Below are positions 38,570 to 48,692 of a stretch of 64,000 bases of DNA, piece after piece. The stretch comes from Corynebacterium sp. CNCTC7651. GTDB lineage: Bacteria; Actinomycetota; Actinomycetes; Mycobacteriales; Mycobacteriaceae. The stretch covers positions 1,240,001 to 1,304,000 of the forward strand of contig NZ_CP071246.1 of the NCBI RefSeq assembly GCF_021496665.1, given 5' to 3'. The position numbers and the translations under genes are program-made. Numbering within the stretch: position 1 is the stretch's first letter; the number at the start of each line of letters is the position of its first letter. Below the pieces are notes generated by a model. It searched no databases. It was not told the origin of the DNA and saw only the letters and a list, made by a program, of their open reading frames with translations.

Positions 38570-39832
38570 GTGCACGATCTCTGGACCGCTCCCCCGCCCA
38601 AGGCCGGACCGACTACCGCCGCGCGCGCCGCGAACGCGTTGGCGTGGCCGCTGGCGGTCCTGCTGATCATCCACCGTCTGGCAGTCCTCGCGCGCACAGG
38701 CTCGGTGACTGACGATTTCACCACCGTGTGGTCCGCCACCCGCCGCTTCGTGGAGCGCGTGCCGGTGTACAACGAGGTCTACCACCACGTCAACCCCCAT
38801 TACCTGTACAACCCGGGCGCCACCCTGCTGCTCTCCCCGCTGGGCCTCATCCCCACCATGGAGGCGGCCCGGCCCTGGTTCATCGCGCTGAACGCCGCGT
38901 GCATCATCGCGGCGATCGCCTGGCTAACGCGCCTCGCGGGACACCGCCTCACTTCGCCGGTATTCCCCGCCGCGCTCGCGCTCGCCTTTGCTACGGAGGC
39001 GGTGACAAATACGCTGGTCTTCGCCAACATCAACGGCGTGCTGCTCCTCGCGCTCACCGCGTTCATTGCCTTGCTTCTCGACGATCACTCGTTGCCAGCC
39101 GGAATCGTGCTGGGCTTGGCAATCGTCGTTAAGCCAATGTTCGCTCCGCTGATCGTCCTGCCGCTCATGCGGCTGGAGTGGAAGGCGGTGGCCGCGGCGG
39201 TTGCTGTGCCGGTGGTGCTCAACGTGGTTGCGTGGCCGCTGACGCCGGGCGCAAGCGACTACCTGGACAAGCTCGTGCCGTACCTGGGGCAGACGCGCGA
39301 CTACGCCAACTCCTCGCTCGCAGGGCTGGCCGTGTACTTCGGCATGCCGGGGTGGCTGCACACGTCCCTGTTCCTGTTCTTCGCAGCTGCGGTTGCCGTG
39401 GCGGTGCTGGGGCTTGCACGCTGGCGGTTTAGCGACCCGTGGCTGTGGCTCACGCTCAGCTCCGGCGTGCTCCTTGCGGGGGTGTGCCTGCTGTCCTCGC
39501 TCGGTCAGGCCTATTACTCCATGATGCTCTTCCCCGCCCTGTTCACCGTGCTCCACCGCGCCTCCCCAATGCACACCTGGCCGGCGTGGCTCGGCGCACT
39601 GCTGTGCCTTGCCCCCTTGACCTGGGTCGTGCCCGCACGCCCTATCGCCGGCCAGTGGGTGACCACATTCCTGCCAACTGCGGGGTGGGCGGTGTTCATC
39701 CTCGCGGTGGCTACGTGGGTAGTGTCGGTGCAGACATGTCACCGAATGGAAGGGCGCAACTATGACCGAGCAGACCACCCCGGACTACAAGAACTGGACC
39801 GAGGAGCAGTGGCGCGAAAAGCTCACGCCTGA
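38570..39832 (+). CDS. aftC: GT87 arabinofuranosyltransferase, AftC-like
   Basis: 420-residue integral membrane GT-C enzyme of the GT87 (DUF2029) type. About ten hydrophobic segments; the family loop with Asp is DDFTTVWSATRRFVERVPVYNEVYHHVNPHYLYNPGATLLLSPLG. Using decaprenyl arabinose it should branch arabinan in the cell wall. The name rests on family and on the msrB neighbour, as Rv2673-Rv2674. Start GTG 38570. The last 71 bp overlap msrB in another frame, so the C-terminal HRMEGRNYDR.. tail may be nonessential. Confidence 0.75.
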   Translation: MHDLWTAPPPKAGPTTAARAANALAWPLAVLLIIHRLAVLARTGSVTDDFTTVWSATRRFVERVPVYNEVYHHVNPHYLYNPGATLLLSPLGLIPTMEAARPWFIALNAACIIAAIAWLTRLAGHRLTSPVFPAALALAFATEAVTNTLVFANINGVLLLALTAFIALLLDDHSLPAGIVLGLAIVVKPMFAPLIVLPLMRLEWKAVAAAVAVPVVLNVVAWPLTPGASDYLDKLVPYLGQTRDYANSSLAGLAVYFGMPGWLHTSLFLFFAAAVAVAVLGLARWRFSDPWLWLTLSSGVLLAGVCLLSSLGQAYYSMMLFPALFTVLHRASPMHTWPAWLGALLCLAPLTWVVPARPIAGQWVTTFLPTAGWAVFILAVATWVVSVQTCHRMEGRNYDRADHPGLQELDRGAVARKAHA

Positions 39833-40184
39833 GGAGTTTTACGTGCTGCGCCAGGCGGGCACCGAGCCCCCCGGCGTGGGCGAATACACCGACACCACCA
39901 CCGAGGGCGTGTACCACTGCCGCGCGTGCGGGGAGGAGCTCTTCCGCTCCACCGAGAAGTTCTCCTCCCACTGCGGCTGGCCGTCCTTCTTCTCCCCGCT
40001 GGCTGGCGACAAGGTGATTGAGCGCGAGGACCGCTCCCACGGCATGGTGCGCACCGAGGTGCTGTGCGCAAACTGCGGCTCCCACCTCGGCCACGTCTTC
40101 GCCGGCGAGGGCTACGACACACCGACTGACCTGCGCTACTGCATCAACTCCATCTCCATGACGCTGGAGGAGCGGGAGGTCTAG
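39762..40184 (+). CDS. msrB: peptide methionine-R-sulfoxide reductase
   Basis: 140 residues repairing oxidised methionine. Two zinc-binding CxxC motifs (CRAC and CANC), HCGWPSFFSPL and the catalytic Cys in RYCINSISM. Start ATG 39762 has GGAAGGG about 7 nt upstream and lies inside the end of aftC, which suggests coupled translation. It converges on hemQ with 19 bp between. Confidence 0.96.
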   Translation: MTEQTTPDYKNWTEEQWREKLTPEEFYVLRQAGTEPPGVGEYTDTTTEGVYHCRACGEELFRSTEKFSSHCGWPSFFSPLAGDKVIEREDRSHGMVRTEVLCANCGSHLGHVFAGEGYDTPTDLRYCINSISMTLEEREV

Positions 40185-40203
40185 CCCTTCCGGCAATACG
40201 CCG

Positions 40204-40905
40204 CTACGGCAGAATCTCCACAACCTCGCGGATGCTGGAGACGCGGCGGCCGGTCTGGAACGGGACCTCCTCGCGCACGTGCAGGCGGGCCTCCGTGTAG
40301 CGCATCTTGTGCATGAGCTCCTCGATGCGCTCCAGGGTCGGAGCCTCGAAGGCCAGCATCCACTCGTAGTCACCCAGCACGAACGCCTCGACGGTGTTGG
40401 CGCGCACATCCGCGAAGTCGCGCGCCGCCATGCCGTGCTCCGACAGAATGCGGCGGCGCTCCGTCGGCTCCAGCAAGTACCAGTCGTAAGAGCGGACGAA
40501 CGGGTAGACGGTGATCCAGTCCTGCGGATCCTCGCCCATGATGAAGCTTGGCAAGTGGGACTTGTTGAACTCCGCCGGGCGGTGCAGCCCGTTGCCCAGC
40601 CAGCTCAGCTCCACCAGCTGGCCCAGCGTGGTAGTGCGGCGGAACGCCGCCAGCGCATCCTGCAGCTCGGAGAAGTGCTCCGCGTGCCACCAAATCATGA
40701 AATCAGCGTCCGCGCGGATGCCGGTGTTGTCGTAGATGCCGCGGACCGTGACCTTGCCCTCCTCTTCCAGGCGGGCGAAGAATGCTTCAGCCTCCTCGAT
40801 GATGCGGGAGCGCTCCGTGCCCAACGCGCCCGGGATGGCGCGGAAGACAGCGAACTGGAGGTAGCGCTGGACGGAATTCAGTGCGTCGAAATCGAGCTTG
40901 GCCAT
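40204..40905 (-). CDS. hemQ: coproheme decarboxylase HemQ
   Basis: 233 residues of the chlorite-dismutase-like family. It completes haem synthesis in Gram-positive and actinobacterial cells by decarboxylating coproheme III. Marks: [37 protein letters not shown], the catalytic Tyr segment [32 protein letters not shown] with haem-ligating His, and [34 protein letters not shown]. Start ATG 40905. Convergent with msrB. Confidence 0.95.
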   Translation of the reverse strand: MAKLDFDALNSVQRYLQFAVFRAIPGALGTERSRIIEEAEAFFARLEEEGKVTVRGIYDNTGIRADADFMIWWHAEHFSELQDALAAFRRTTTLGQLVELSWLGNGLHRPAEFNKSHLPSFIMGEDPQDWITVYPFVRSYDWYLLEPTERRRILSEHGMAARDFADVRANTVEAFVLGDYEWMLAFEAPTLERIEELMHKMRYTEARLHVREEVPFQTGRRVSSIREVVEILP

Positions 40906-41020
40906 GTGGCGAAAATCCTTTCATCCATCAAAAGTCGTACGTCCATCTTACCCCCACCCCCACCATGTGGACGGCGCGCCTCCCACGTACAGCGGGCGCT
41001 GCTGGATACCTTTGGTGCCT

Positions 41021-41659
41021 GTGAAGCACACGGATACCTCCCCCGTCGCCCCCACCCCGCTGGGTGGCGAGCACGCAGCCGGCACCCCGGCAGCTACTCC
41101 GGCGGAATTTTCTGCCGCCGTGGAATCCATGCACGCGGCGAGGTTACGCCCGGAAATCACCCTCGGCACCATTCGCCCACCCCAGCGCCCTGCGCCGTTC
41201 AGCCACGCCGTTGGCTTGGAAGTTGACCGCGGAGACGACGCGGACCACGTGCCCACCGACAGCGAAGGCGACGCATTCGGCCGCCTGATCCTCCTCCACT
41301 CCCCCGACGCGGAGGAGGCATGGGAGGGCTCCATGCGCTTGGTGGCGTACATCCAGGCGGATATGGATGACGCGGTTGCGTCCGACCCGCTGCTGCCGGA
41401 CGTGGCATGGCAGTGGCTGAACGAGTCCCTGGCCGAGAACGGCGCCGGGTTCACCAACCTGGGCGGCACGGTGACCTCCACCGCCTCGGTGCGCTTCGGC
41501 GAAATCGGTGGCCCACCCCGCGCCTACCAGCTTGAAATGCGCGCCTCGTGGACCGCGGACGGGCTGGACCTTGCGCCGCACGTCCAGGCGTTTGCCGCTG
41601 TCCTCGCCCTTGTCGCCGGCCTGCCGCCGGAGGGCGTGACCGAGCTCGGCCGCCGATAG
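41021..41659 (+). CDS. DUF3000-family protein
   Basis: 212 residues, cytosolic, function unknown, near Rv2680 in order. Features: PEFSAAVESMHAARLRPEITLGTIRPPQRPAPFSHAVGLEV, DAEEAWEGSMRLVAYIQADMDDAVASDPLLPDVAWQWLNESL, then EMRASWTADGLDLAPHVQAFAAVLALVAGLPPEGV. Start GTG 41021 with TACCTT 8 nt upstream; leaderless and no ribosome site. GTG 41015 is the alternative. The rnd gene begins 4 bp after the stop. Confidence 0.8.
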   Translation: MKHTDTSPVAPTPLGGEHAAGTPAATPAEFSAAVESMHAARLRPEITLGTIRPPQRPAPFSHAVGLEVDRGDDADHVPTDSEGDAFGRLILLHSPDAEEAWEGSMRLVAYIQADMDDAVASDPLLPDVAWQWLNESLAENGAGFTNLGGTVTSTASVRFGEIGGPPRAYQLEMRASWTADGLDLAPHVQAFAAVLALVAGLPPEGVTELGRR

Positions 41660-41663
41660 CAGG

Positions 41664-42872
41664 ATGGCTTCGCGTCCACCGTTTGAGCTGGTTACAACCC
41701 CCGAGGACTTTGCTCGCGCGGCGGCTGCGCTCGCGGCTGGGCGGGGCCCTTTCGCCATCGACACCGAGCGCGCCTCTGCGTTTAGGTACGACGACCGAGC
41801 TTTCCTTGTCCAAGTGCACCGCCGCGGCGCCGGCACGTTCCTCTTCGCGCCGGAGGGCCACCGCGAGGCGCTCGGGGAAGCACTTGGCCCTGTAGTCAAC
41901 GGCACGGACTGGATTCTGCACGCTGCGGGCGAGGACCTTGCCAGCCTCGCGCTCTTGGGCCTCAAACCGGGATCGCTCTTCGACACCGAGCTTGCAGCCC
42001 GCCTGGCCGGCTTCGAGCGCCCGAACCTCGGCGCAATGGTGGAGCATTTCACCGGGACCACCCTGGAGAAAGGCCACGGCCGCGAGGACTGGTCCACCAC
42101 CCCGCTTCCCGATGAGTGGCTGGTCTACGCGGCGGAAGACGTGACGTACCTCCACATCCTCGCGGAAGCTCTCGCCGAGGAGTTGGATGCCCGGGGCATG
42201 CTGGACGCTGCGGAGCAGGAGTTCTCCCACATCATCGCCACTAGGAGCACGCCGCCGGCCCAGAAGACCTGGCGCGATGTGAAGGGCATGTCCACGGTGC
42301 GCACTCCGGCGGGCCTGCAGATCGCCCGCGCGCTTTTCGCGGAGCGGGATGCCACCGCCCGCGCGCAGGACATCTCACCCTCCACCGTGCTGCCCAGCCG
42401 CGTCATCGTGGAGGTGGCGAAGGCGGAACCAAACCATCCGGGTGAGCTCGCCAAAGTCCACGGCTTCCCCGCGCGGAAACGCGGGGCGACGGGACGATGG
42501 TTTGCCGTGATTGAGGCGGCGTTACGTGAACGTCGTCAAGCATGGCCCGCGCCCTCGCGGCGGGCGAGCGACGTGCCGCCGTCCAAATCGCACTGGCAGC
42601 GCCACTACCCCGAGTCCTACGCCGTGCTCGATGCAGCGCGCGGCCACATCGCAGAGGCAGCAGCAGAACTCGGGATCGGGGCGGAGAACGTGCTCGCACC
42701 CGCAGTATTGCGCCAGGTCATCTGGGCCGCGGCGGACGACCCAGTCGAAGTCACGGCCGCATTGGGCACGGATTTTGCTTGCCGACGCCTCCTCGAATCC
42801 GGCGCCCGGCCCTGGCAGGCCAGCATCGCGGGCCCACTCATCGCCCGCGCATACAGCGAATCAGCTGACTAG
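41664..42872 (+). CDS. rnd: ribonuclease D-like 3'-5' exonuclease
   Basis: 402 residues. DEDD exonuclease: FAIDTERASAFRYDDRAFLVQVH (DxE), HAAGEDLASLALLGLKPGSLFDTELAARLAGF (second Asp region), and YAAEDVTYLHILAEALAEELD (Y/D motif III). An HRDC-like domain follows (TRSTPPAQKTWRDVKG...HPGELAKVHGFPARK) and a second similar helical domain. It probably trims tRNA 3' ends. Start ATG 41664. Convergent with dxs; stops 2 bp apart. Confidence 0.9.
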   Translation: MASRPPFELVTTPEDFARAAAALAAGRGPFAIDTERASAFRYDDRAFLVQVHRRGAGTFLFAPEGHREALGEALGPVVNGTDWILHAAGEDLASLALLGLKPGSLFDTELAARLAGFERPNLGAMVEHFTGTTLEKGHGREDWSTTPLPDEWLVYAAEDVTYLHILAEALAEELDARGMLDAAEQEFSHIIATRSTPPAQKTWRDVKGMSTVRTPAGLQIARALFAERDATARAQDISPSTVLPSRVIVEVAKAEPNHPGELAKVHGFPARKRGATGRWFAVIEAALRERRQAWPAPSRRASDVPPSKSHWQRHYPESYAVLDAARGHIAEAAAELGIGAENVLAPAVLRQVIWAAADDPVEVTAALGTDFACRRLLESGARPWQASIAGPLIARAYSESAD

Positions 42873-42874
42873 TT

Positions 42875-44809
42875 CTAGTCGCGGTCCGCCAATGCAGCCG
42901 CCCACTCGCGTACTTGTTGCGCAGCGGAGACAGCGTCAAGCCCGTACTCCGCGAAGACTTCGCCGCGGGAGGCGTGCGCCGGGAAGATGTCCGGGAACGC
43001 GAGGTGGCGAACCGGGGTATCCACCTCCGCGGCGGCGAGCGCCTCGGAGATCGCGGACCCCACGCCGGCGCGGACAATGCCGTCTTCGTACACCACCACC
43101 ATGTCCGCCTCCACGGCCATGGCAATGATGTCCGGCGAGACAGGGATGACCCAGCGCGGATCAATTACCGTGACGCGGATGCCGTCCGCCGCAACGTCCT
43201 CGGCGACGGCAAGCGCGTAATCTGCAAGCGCACCCACAGCGACCAGGAGGACCTCAATCGCGTCGTCCCCCTGCTGGTCCGAGGCGGCTTCGTCTGGCAC
43301 ACGCAACACGTCGATGCCGCTAGCCAGGCGCTCCACCGCGTCGATGTGGTCGGTGACGCTGCCCTTGGGGAAACGGACCACAGTCGGGCCGTCATCCACC
43401 GCGATGGCCTCGCGGAACTCCTCGCGCAGACGAGCGGCGTCGCGCGGCGCGGCGATGCGGATGCCCGGCACGATGGAGGCCATCGCCATATCCCACACAC
43501 CGTTGTGGCTCGCTCCGTCCGAGCCTGTGATCCCCGCACGGTCCAGCACAAACGTCACCGGCTGGTTGATCAGCGCCACGTCCATAAGCATCTGGTCAAA
43601 CGCGCGGTTGAGGAAGGTGGAGTAAATCGCCACCACCGGGTGCATCCCGCCCAGGGCCAAGCCAGCTGCGGAAGCTACGGCGTGCTGCTCCGCGATGCCC
43701 ACGTCGAAGAAGCGGTCTGGGAACTGTTCCGCAAACGGCGAAAGCCCGGTCGGGCCCGCCATTGCCGCTGTGATCGCCACAATGTCCTCGCGCTCGTGCC
43801 CGGCCTTCAGCAGCTCCTGCGTGAACACGGATGTCCATCCGGGCGGCGTCTTCGCTAGAGCCTCGCCCGTAACCGGGTCGATGGCCCCGGTGGAGTGCAT
43901 CTGATCCGCTTCATCGTTCACCGCGGGCGCGAAACCGTGGCCCTTCTCCGTGACCACGTGCAGGATCAGCGGTCCGGAGTACTGCTTCGCGTACTTGAAT
44001 GCGGCGATCAGTGCCTTGAGGTCATGCCCCTCGATGGGGCCGACGTACTTCATCCCCAGCTCAGAGAACATCTCCGTGGGCAGCACCTGGTAGCGCACCC
44101 CTGCCTTGAACGCGTGCAGCGCCTCAAAGGTGCGGTTGCCCACCCAGCCCATGGATTTCAGCGTCTTTTTGCCGGATTCCATCACCTCGTCGTACCCAGG
44201 CTGGATCCGGATCGCGGCCAGCTGGTCGCGAAGGCGAGTGAGGTTGTTTGCAAAACCACCGATAGTAGGCGCGTAGGAGCGGCCGTTGTCGTTGACCACA
44301 ATCACCACGTTGCGGTCCCCCGCGGCGATGTTGTTCAGCGCCTCCCAGCACATGCCGCCGGTCAGCGCGCCGTCCCCCACCACGGCCACAACGTTGCTAT
44401 CTCCCTCGCCCTTGAGCTGCTTCGCTTTCGCCAACCCGTCCGCATAACTCAGCGACGCACTGGCGTGGGAGGACTCGGTCCAATCGTGCTCGGACTCGGA
44501 GCGCGAGGTGTAGCCGGACAACCCGCCTTTCTGACGAAGGGAATCAAACTGATCCGCGCGCCCGGTGAGGATCTTGTGCACGTAGGACTGGTGCGACGTA
44601 TCGAAGATGATCGGATCGTTCGGCGAGTCGAACACCCAGTGCAGGGCGATGGTCAACTCCACCACGCCAAGGTTCGGCCCGAGGTGACCGCCGGTGGCGG
44701 AAACCTTGTGGATGAGCATCTGCCGGATCTCATCCGCGAGCTTGCCCAACTCCTTCTGCGGCAGGGCCTTGAGGTCTGCCGGTGAAGCGAGGGTGTCTAG
44801 CAATCTCAC
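42875..44809 (-). CDS. dxs: 1-deoxy-D-xylulose-5-phosphate synthase
   Basis: 644 residues, first enzyme of the MEP isoprenoid pathway. TPP-binding [18 protein letters not shown] with [37 protein letters not shown], the transketolase mid-segment [22 protein letters not shown], and [21 protein letters not shown]. Start GTG 44809 after GGAG. Full-length and intact. Confidence 0.97.
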   Translation of the reverse strand: MRLLDTLASPADLKALPQKELGKLADEIRQMLIHKVSATGGHLGPNLGVVELTIALHWVFDSPNDPIIFDTSHQSYVHKILTGRADQFDSLRQKGGLSGYTSRSESEHDWTESSHASASLSYADGLAKAKQLKGEGDSNVVAVVGDGALTGGMCWEALNNIAAGDRNVVIVVNDNGRSYAPTIGGFANNLTRLRDQLAAIRIQPGYDEVMESGKKTLKSMGWVGNRTFEALHAFKAGVRYQVLPTEMFSELGMKYVGPIEGHDLKALIAAFKYAKQYSGPLILHVVTEKGHGFAPAVNDEADQMHSTGAIDPVTGEALAKTPPGWTSVFTQELLKAGHEREDIVAITAAMAGPTGLSPFAEQFPDRFFDVGIAEQHAVASAAGLALGGMHPVVAIYSTFLNRAFDQMLMDVALINQPVTFVLDRAGITGSDGASHNGVWDMAMASIVPGIRIAAPRDAARLREEFREAIAVDDGPTVVRFPKGSVTDHIDAVERLASGIDVLRVPDEAASDQQGDDAIEVLLVAVGALADYALAVAEDVAADGIRVTVIDPRWVIPVSPDIIAMAVEADMVVVYEDGIVRAGVGSAISEALAAAEVDTPVRHLAFPDIFPAHASRGEVFAEYGLDAVSAAQQVREWAAALADRD

Positions 44810-44899
44810 AGTTAGGGTCTGCTCCTTTTACGTTTTGGGTGCGCCGCGTAGGCGATCCCGCTTCCGAGCCATCTTACACTGGGCGAAGCTCGCCCATCT

Positions 44900-46144
44900 C
44901 TACTGCCCGCGCGGGGAAAGTTCCACGATGGTTTCGAAGTGGTGGGTGGCCCCGAAAGCGTCGACAAGCATCATGCGCCCCGGCACGTACCCCGCCGAAG
45001 CCCACGCCGCGAGGTCGCGCGCCAGCGTCGCCGGATCGCACCCGATGTGGATCACCCGCTCCGGGCCTGCTGCGGCAACCGCCTGCACTACCTGCTCTCC
45101 CGCACCAGACCGCGGCGGGTCCAGCACAACAAGGCTCGGGGCTGGGAGCGTATCGACGCTCCCTTCAACCCTGCCCCGGTGCACCTCCACCGGAAGGCCG
45201 CGCAGACCCGGCTGCGGGTTCGACGTGGCCGCCGGGGAGTAGTCCACGGTGTGGACGGTGGCCCCGCCGGTCGCCGCGTGGATGGCGGGCACAAACGCGC
45301 CGACGCCGCCGTAAAGGTCCCACGCATCGCCGCGGGAGTAGGAGTCAGCGCCCCATTCCTGGATTAGGTGTGCATAGGCTTCGGGTGCCTCTTGGTGCGC
45401 CTGCCAGAATGCGGTGGCGGGAAAGCTGAACTCGGCATCCCCAATGCGCTCAGTTACCTGCCCGGTCCCCTCGATGACAGTGTGGATCTCTTCCACACGC
45501 CGCCCGCGTTGCACGCGCGCTGTCTCAACCACGTGGCGCGTGCCGTCCGCGTCGCGCACGGCCACAACCTCACTGCCGGGAGTGAACCGCTGCTGGCCGA
45601 TCAGCCCGTCAGTCAAACCGGGCACCGGCTGCGTGCAAGCCTCAGACGCGATGACGTCCGTGGAGCGGGCACGGCGCACGCCGGCCAGCCCCGCCTGGTC
45701 TACGCCCAGCCGCACGCGGGTGCGCCATCCGACGTGAGGCTCGAGCGCGCGGGCGTCAATGGATGCTGGGTCAAACGCCTCCAAGGCGCCCGAGCGTCCG
45801 GCCAACGCGGAGAGCTGGCCCCGCAATACGTCAAGCTTCAGGTCCAGCTGCGCATCCGGCGCGACATGGCTGTAATCGCAGCAGCCCGCGCCCGCGGCCG
45901 CAGCCGGGCAGGCAGTTGGCACGCGGATGGGTGAAGGCTCGAGCACCTCGACCAGGTCGGCGCGCGCCCAGCGCTTCTTCTCCTTGGTCAAGCGCGCGGA
46001 GACGGTGTCCCCCGGCAACGCGCCGGCGACAAAGACCACTCGCCCATCTGCGTCGTTGCCAATGCCCTCCCCGCCGTGGGCCATGCGAGTGATGGCAAGG
46101 TTGACGGTGCCGCGTTCAGTGGTGCCGTGTTCAGATTCGGTCAT
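44900..46144 (-). CDS. TrmA/RumA-type RNA m5U methyltransferase
   Basis: 414 residues. N-terminal TRAM domain (LAITRMAHGGEGIGNDADGRVVFVAGALPGDTVSARLTKEKKRWARADLVEVL), a cysteine-poor metal region (CPAAAAGAGCCDYSH), and a SAM methyltransferase domain with DLYGGVGAFVPA, VVLDPPRSGAGEQV and the catalytic Cys segment IHIGCDPATLARDLA. Substrate (tRNA or 23S rRNA uracil) uncertain; matches Rv2689c. Start ATG 46144 follows the DUF3710 stop by 2 bp. Confidence 0.85.
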   Translation of the reverse strand: MTESEHGTTERGTVNLAITRMAHGGEGIGNDADGRVVFVAGALPGDTVSARLTKEKKRWARADLVEVLEPSPIRVPTACPAAAAGAGCCDYSHVAPDAQLDLKLDVLRGQLSALAGRSGALEAFDPASIDARALEPHVGWRTRVRLGVDQAGLAGVRRARSTDVIASEACTQPVPGLTDGLIGQQRFTPGSEVVAVRDADGTRHVVETARVQRGRRVEEIHTVIEGTGQVTERIGDAEFSFPATAFWQAHQEAPEAYAHLIQEWGADSYSRGDAWDLYGGVGAFVPAIHAATGGATVHTVDYSPAATSNPQPGLRGLPVEVHRGRVEGSVDTLPAPSLVVLDPPRSGAGEQVVQAVAAAGPERVIHIGCDPATLARDLAAWASAGYVPGRMMLVDAFGATHHFETIVELSPRGQ

Positions 46145-46146
46145 GC

Positions 46147-47067
46147 CTAGCGGTTGTCACCAGCCGCGTCCGCACCGCCGTTCTGCTGACGGTTGATCTC
46201 CATGATCTCGCGCAGAGCATCGCTCAGCGCGTTCGGGTTGCCGCCGGTCGGCGCCTGGCCCTGCGCAAACGGATCATTCTGCTGCGCTGCGCGGGCCTGG
46301 ACGGCCTGCTGCACCTGTGCTGCGAGCTGCGCCGGCAAAACGACGGGCAGGGAGTTACCTGCCAGAATGGGCTCCTCGCCGCGGTAGACAAAGGAACGGG
46401 CGATAGTTTCGCGGCCCAGGTCAGCCATCTCGGCTTCGCGCCCGGACGGTGCCGCCAGGGTGACGCGGTACAGCCAGCGCGGGCCCTCAATGCCGATGAT
46501 GCGGATCGTGCCGTTGGTGCCGGTGCCCACGACCTCGCGGCCCCACGGACCCTCCTCCACGTGCACAGGCATGCCCTCGGAACGCATGCCCTCCGTGATC
46601 TCTGCAGCGGATTCCTCCCACATTCCGCCCGTGCGCGGCGCGGCAAACGCCACGGGGGTCAAGCGGCCGTACGGGGTCACAATGTGGACCATCTTCGGGC
46701 CCTGCTCCCCCATCTCCACCTGCACCTGCGTCCCCTTGGGCATGGGCACCCGCATGGAGCCGAGGGCTAGCGTGACATCGGAGAAATCGGAGAAGTCGAA
46801 ATCATCGATATCCACCGAGTCCCCGTCGAACGGACCGGTGGAGCCGTTCACGGGGTCGTAGTTCTGCAGCGGCGCGGTGCCCGCAGCCTGCTCGATCGAC
46901 TCCACCGCGGCAGGAGCCGGGGTGGCTGGCGCCTCTGCCGGTGCATCTGCGACCGACGCGGAATCCTCTACCGGTGCCGGCTGCTCTACCGGGGTATCTA
47001 CCGGATCGGTGTTTTTCTCGGTGTTCTTCTCAGTGCTCTTCTTCTTGCCAAACGGCCAAAGTGCCAT
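46147..47067 (-). CDS. DUF3710-family protein
   Basis: 306 residues, actinobacterial, function unknown. N-terminus MALWPFGKKKSTEKN, then an acidic Ala/Pro-rich stretch and the conserved core (LGSMRVPMPKGTQVQVEMGEQGPKMVHIVTPYGRLTPVAFAAPRTGGMWEESAAEITEGMRSEG, VEEGPWGREVVGTGTNGTIRIIGIEGPRWLYRVTLAAP). C-terminus Gln/Asn/Ala-rich. Precedes the methyltransferase gene and follows dut. Confidence 0.85.
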   Translation of the reverse strand: MALWPFGKKKSTEKNTEKNTDPVDTPVEQPAPVEDSASVADAPAEAPATPAPAAVESIEQAAGTAPLQNYDPVNGSTGPFDGDSVDIDDFDFSDFSDVTLALGSMRVPMPKGTQVQVEMGEQGPKMVHIVTPYGRLTPVAFAAPRTGGMWEESAAEITEGMRSEGMPVHVEEGPWGREVVGTGTNGTIRIIGIEGPRWLYRVTLAAPSGREAEMADLGRETIARSFVYRGEEPILAGNSLPVVLPAQLAAQVQQAVQARAAQQNDPFAQGQAPTGGNPNALSDALREIMEINRQQNGGADAAGDNR

Positions 47068-47117
47068 GGTGGTCTCGCTTTCTGCTTTCGTCGTAAATGC
47101 TAAATCTGCTCTCGACC

Positions 47118-47609
47118 TTAATGCGTGCCCGTGGAGCCGTACCCGCCAGTACCGCGCGCCGTTTCGTCCAGCTCCTCGACCTCTTCGAAGCCCACAAGCT
47201 CCACCCGCTGCACCACCAGCTGGGCAATGCGCATGCCGCGCGTGACCTCGAACGCCTTGGCGCGATCGGTGTTAAGCAAGCACACCTTCAACTCGCCGCG
47301 GTACTCCGCATCGACAGTGCCCGGGGCGTTGACGATGGTGATTCCGTGCTTGGCGGCTAGCCCGGAACGGGGATGGATTAGCCCCACCGTGCCCATCGGC
47401 AACGCAATGGCAATGCCGGTGCCAATCAGGGCACGCTCTCCCGGGGCCAACGTCACATCCTCTGCAGCGTAAAGGTCCGCACCCGCGTCCCCGGCGTGGG
47501 CGCGCATCGGAAGGACTGCATCAGGGTGAAGGCGCTTCACCCGCAGCGGCTCCAGGGGCCAGGCGGCCGATGGTGACGTGGGCAGTTCTGTGTCTACGTG
47601 GTCGTTCAC
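47118..47609 (-). CDS. dut: deoxyuridine 5'-triphosphate nucleotidohydrolase
   Basis: 163 residues, hydrolyses dUTP to dUMP and keeps uracil out of DNA. The five dUTPase motifs appear: [54 protein letters not shown] and the C-terminal [11 protein letters not shown] arm. Start GTG 47609 has TAGTGT 7 nt upstream; leaderless. Between DUF3710 and DUF3093, as Rv2697c-Rv2698. Confidence 0.95.
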   Translation of the reverse strand: MNDHVDTELPTSPSAAWPLEPLRVKRLHPDAVLPMRAHAGDAGADLYAAEDVTLAPGERALIGTGIAIALPMGTVGLIHPRSGLAAKHGITIVNAPGTVDAEYRGELKVCLLNTDRAKAFEVTRGMRIAQLVVQRVELVGFEEVEELDETARGTGGYGSTGTH

Positions 47610-47616
47610 GTGCCCC

Positions 47617-47622
47617 ACACTA
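47617..47622 (-). promoter_or_regulatory. -10 element of dut
   Basis: TAGTGT on the minus strand, 7 nt before GTG 47609; no ribosome site. Confidence 0.5.
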
Positions 47623-47673
47623 CGCAAGGTGCCTGTCTTGCTGGCCGCATGGAGTTTGGCCTTGGGGCTCAAC

Positions 47674-47679
47674 TAAGGT
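47674..47679 (+). promoter_or_regulatory. -10 element of the DUF3093 gene
   Basis: TAAGGT, 7 nt before GTG 47687; divergent from dut. Confidence 0.5.
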
Positions 47680-47686
47680 TGAAACG

Positions 47687-48217
47687 GTGACCAACCTCAG
47701 TACTTCCTCCCCCGGGTCCGGATCTGCGGCACCGCAGGTGCTTTACACGGAGCGGCAATGGGTTCCCTGGTACTGGTGGGCAGCCGGTCTCGGCTTGGTC
47801 TTGCTTCTCGCGGCGCAGTTCGCGCTGAACAGGAACATCTGGTGGTTTGTCATCTCGTTCCTCGCCGTTGGCGCACTGGTGGGCTGGTTCCTCACCTGGT
47901 TGTCTAAGACAGTGCTGCGCGTTGAGTTAGAGGCGGACGGCACCCGCTGGCTTATTGTCGATGACGCGAATCTGCCCAATACTGTCGTCGCCCGCTCGAT
48001 GGTGGTGCCGCTTTCTGCCCGGCAGAATGCGCTGGGCCGGCAGCTCGATCCCGCCGCGTTTCTGGTTTCCCATGCGTGGGTGCCGGAGCACGTGCTGCTG
48101 GTGTTGAACGACCCCGAAGATCCCACCCCCTATTGGATGATCTCGGCGCGCAACCCGGAAGCTGTGTTGGATGCTTTCGTGCCGGGTCAGCGCACCGAGA
48201 CCAGCGCCGGGGAGTAG
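47687..48217 (+). CDS. DUF3093 membrane protein
   Basis: 176 residues. Two membrane helices (WVPWYWWAAGLGLVLLLAAQFAL and IWWFVISFLAVGALVGWFL), then a soluble domain with ELEADGTRWLIVDDANLPNTVVARSMVVPLSARQNALGRQLDPAAFLVSHAWVPEHVLLVLNDPEDPTPYWMISARNPE. Function unknown; matches Rv2698. Start GTG 47687 with TAAGGT 7 nt upstream; divergent from dut. Confidence 0.88.
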   Translation: MTNLSTSSPGSGSAAPQVLYTERQWVPWYWWAAGLGLVLLLAAQFALNRNIWWFVISFLAVGALVGWFLTWLSKTVLRVELEADGTRWLIVDDANLPNTVVARSMVVPLSARQNALGRQLDPAAFLVSHAWVPEHVLLVLNDPEDPTPYWMISARNPEAVLDAFVPGQRTETSAGE

Positions 48218-48225
48218 CCCCCGCC

Positions 48226-48519
48226 CTACTCGCAGTCCAGGCAGATCATGGAGCCGTCCGGCTCCGTGTGCGCCAGACGCTTGCGCTTCTGCACTAGGAA
48301 GCAGGATGCGCAGGTGAACTCGTCTTCCTGACGCGGCTTCACCTCAACGTTGAGCTCCTCGCCGGAAAGGTCCTGGCTGGGAAGCTCGAAAGAATCAACG
48401 ATCTCGCCGTCATCATCCATGCTGCTGCCGGCAGCTTCGGCGGCCTTCAGGCCCTCGAGGGAATCGGTCTCAATGTCGTCGTCCATGCGGCGACGCGGCG
48501 CGTCGTAATCGGTAGCCAC
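48226..48519 (-). CDS. DUF4193-family protein
   Basis: 97 residues, highly acidic, actinobacterial, function unknown. N-terminus ATDYDAPRRRMDDDIETDSLEGLKA, C-terminus FTCASCFLVQKRKRLAHTEPDGSMICLDCE with two CxxC motifs, probably a zinc ribbon. Start GTG 48519. Position matches Rv2699c. Converges on DUF3093. Confidence 0.9.
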   Translation of the reverse strand: MATDYDAPRRRMDDDIETDSLEGLKAAEAAGSSMDDDGEIVDSFELPSQDLSGEELNVEVKPRQEDEFTCASCFLVQKRKRLAHTEPDGSMICLDCE

Positions 48520-48692
48520 TGTGGGAGTCCTCCAGCCAATGCGGTCTTGCGCACATCGGTGCGTAAAAGTCGGTCAATGCGCGGTGTAACAGCGCTCGGT
48601 TGAGGCGCTGTATCTGCACGATTTAGGCGGAATAGTAAAGCAACCCGACACGTCTGTCATCCGTGCACGTCATACGAGGTAACGGGGGTAAT

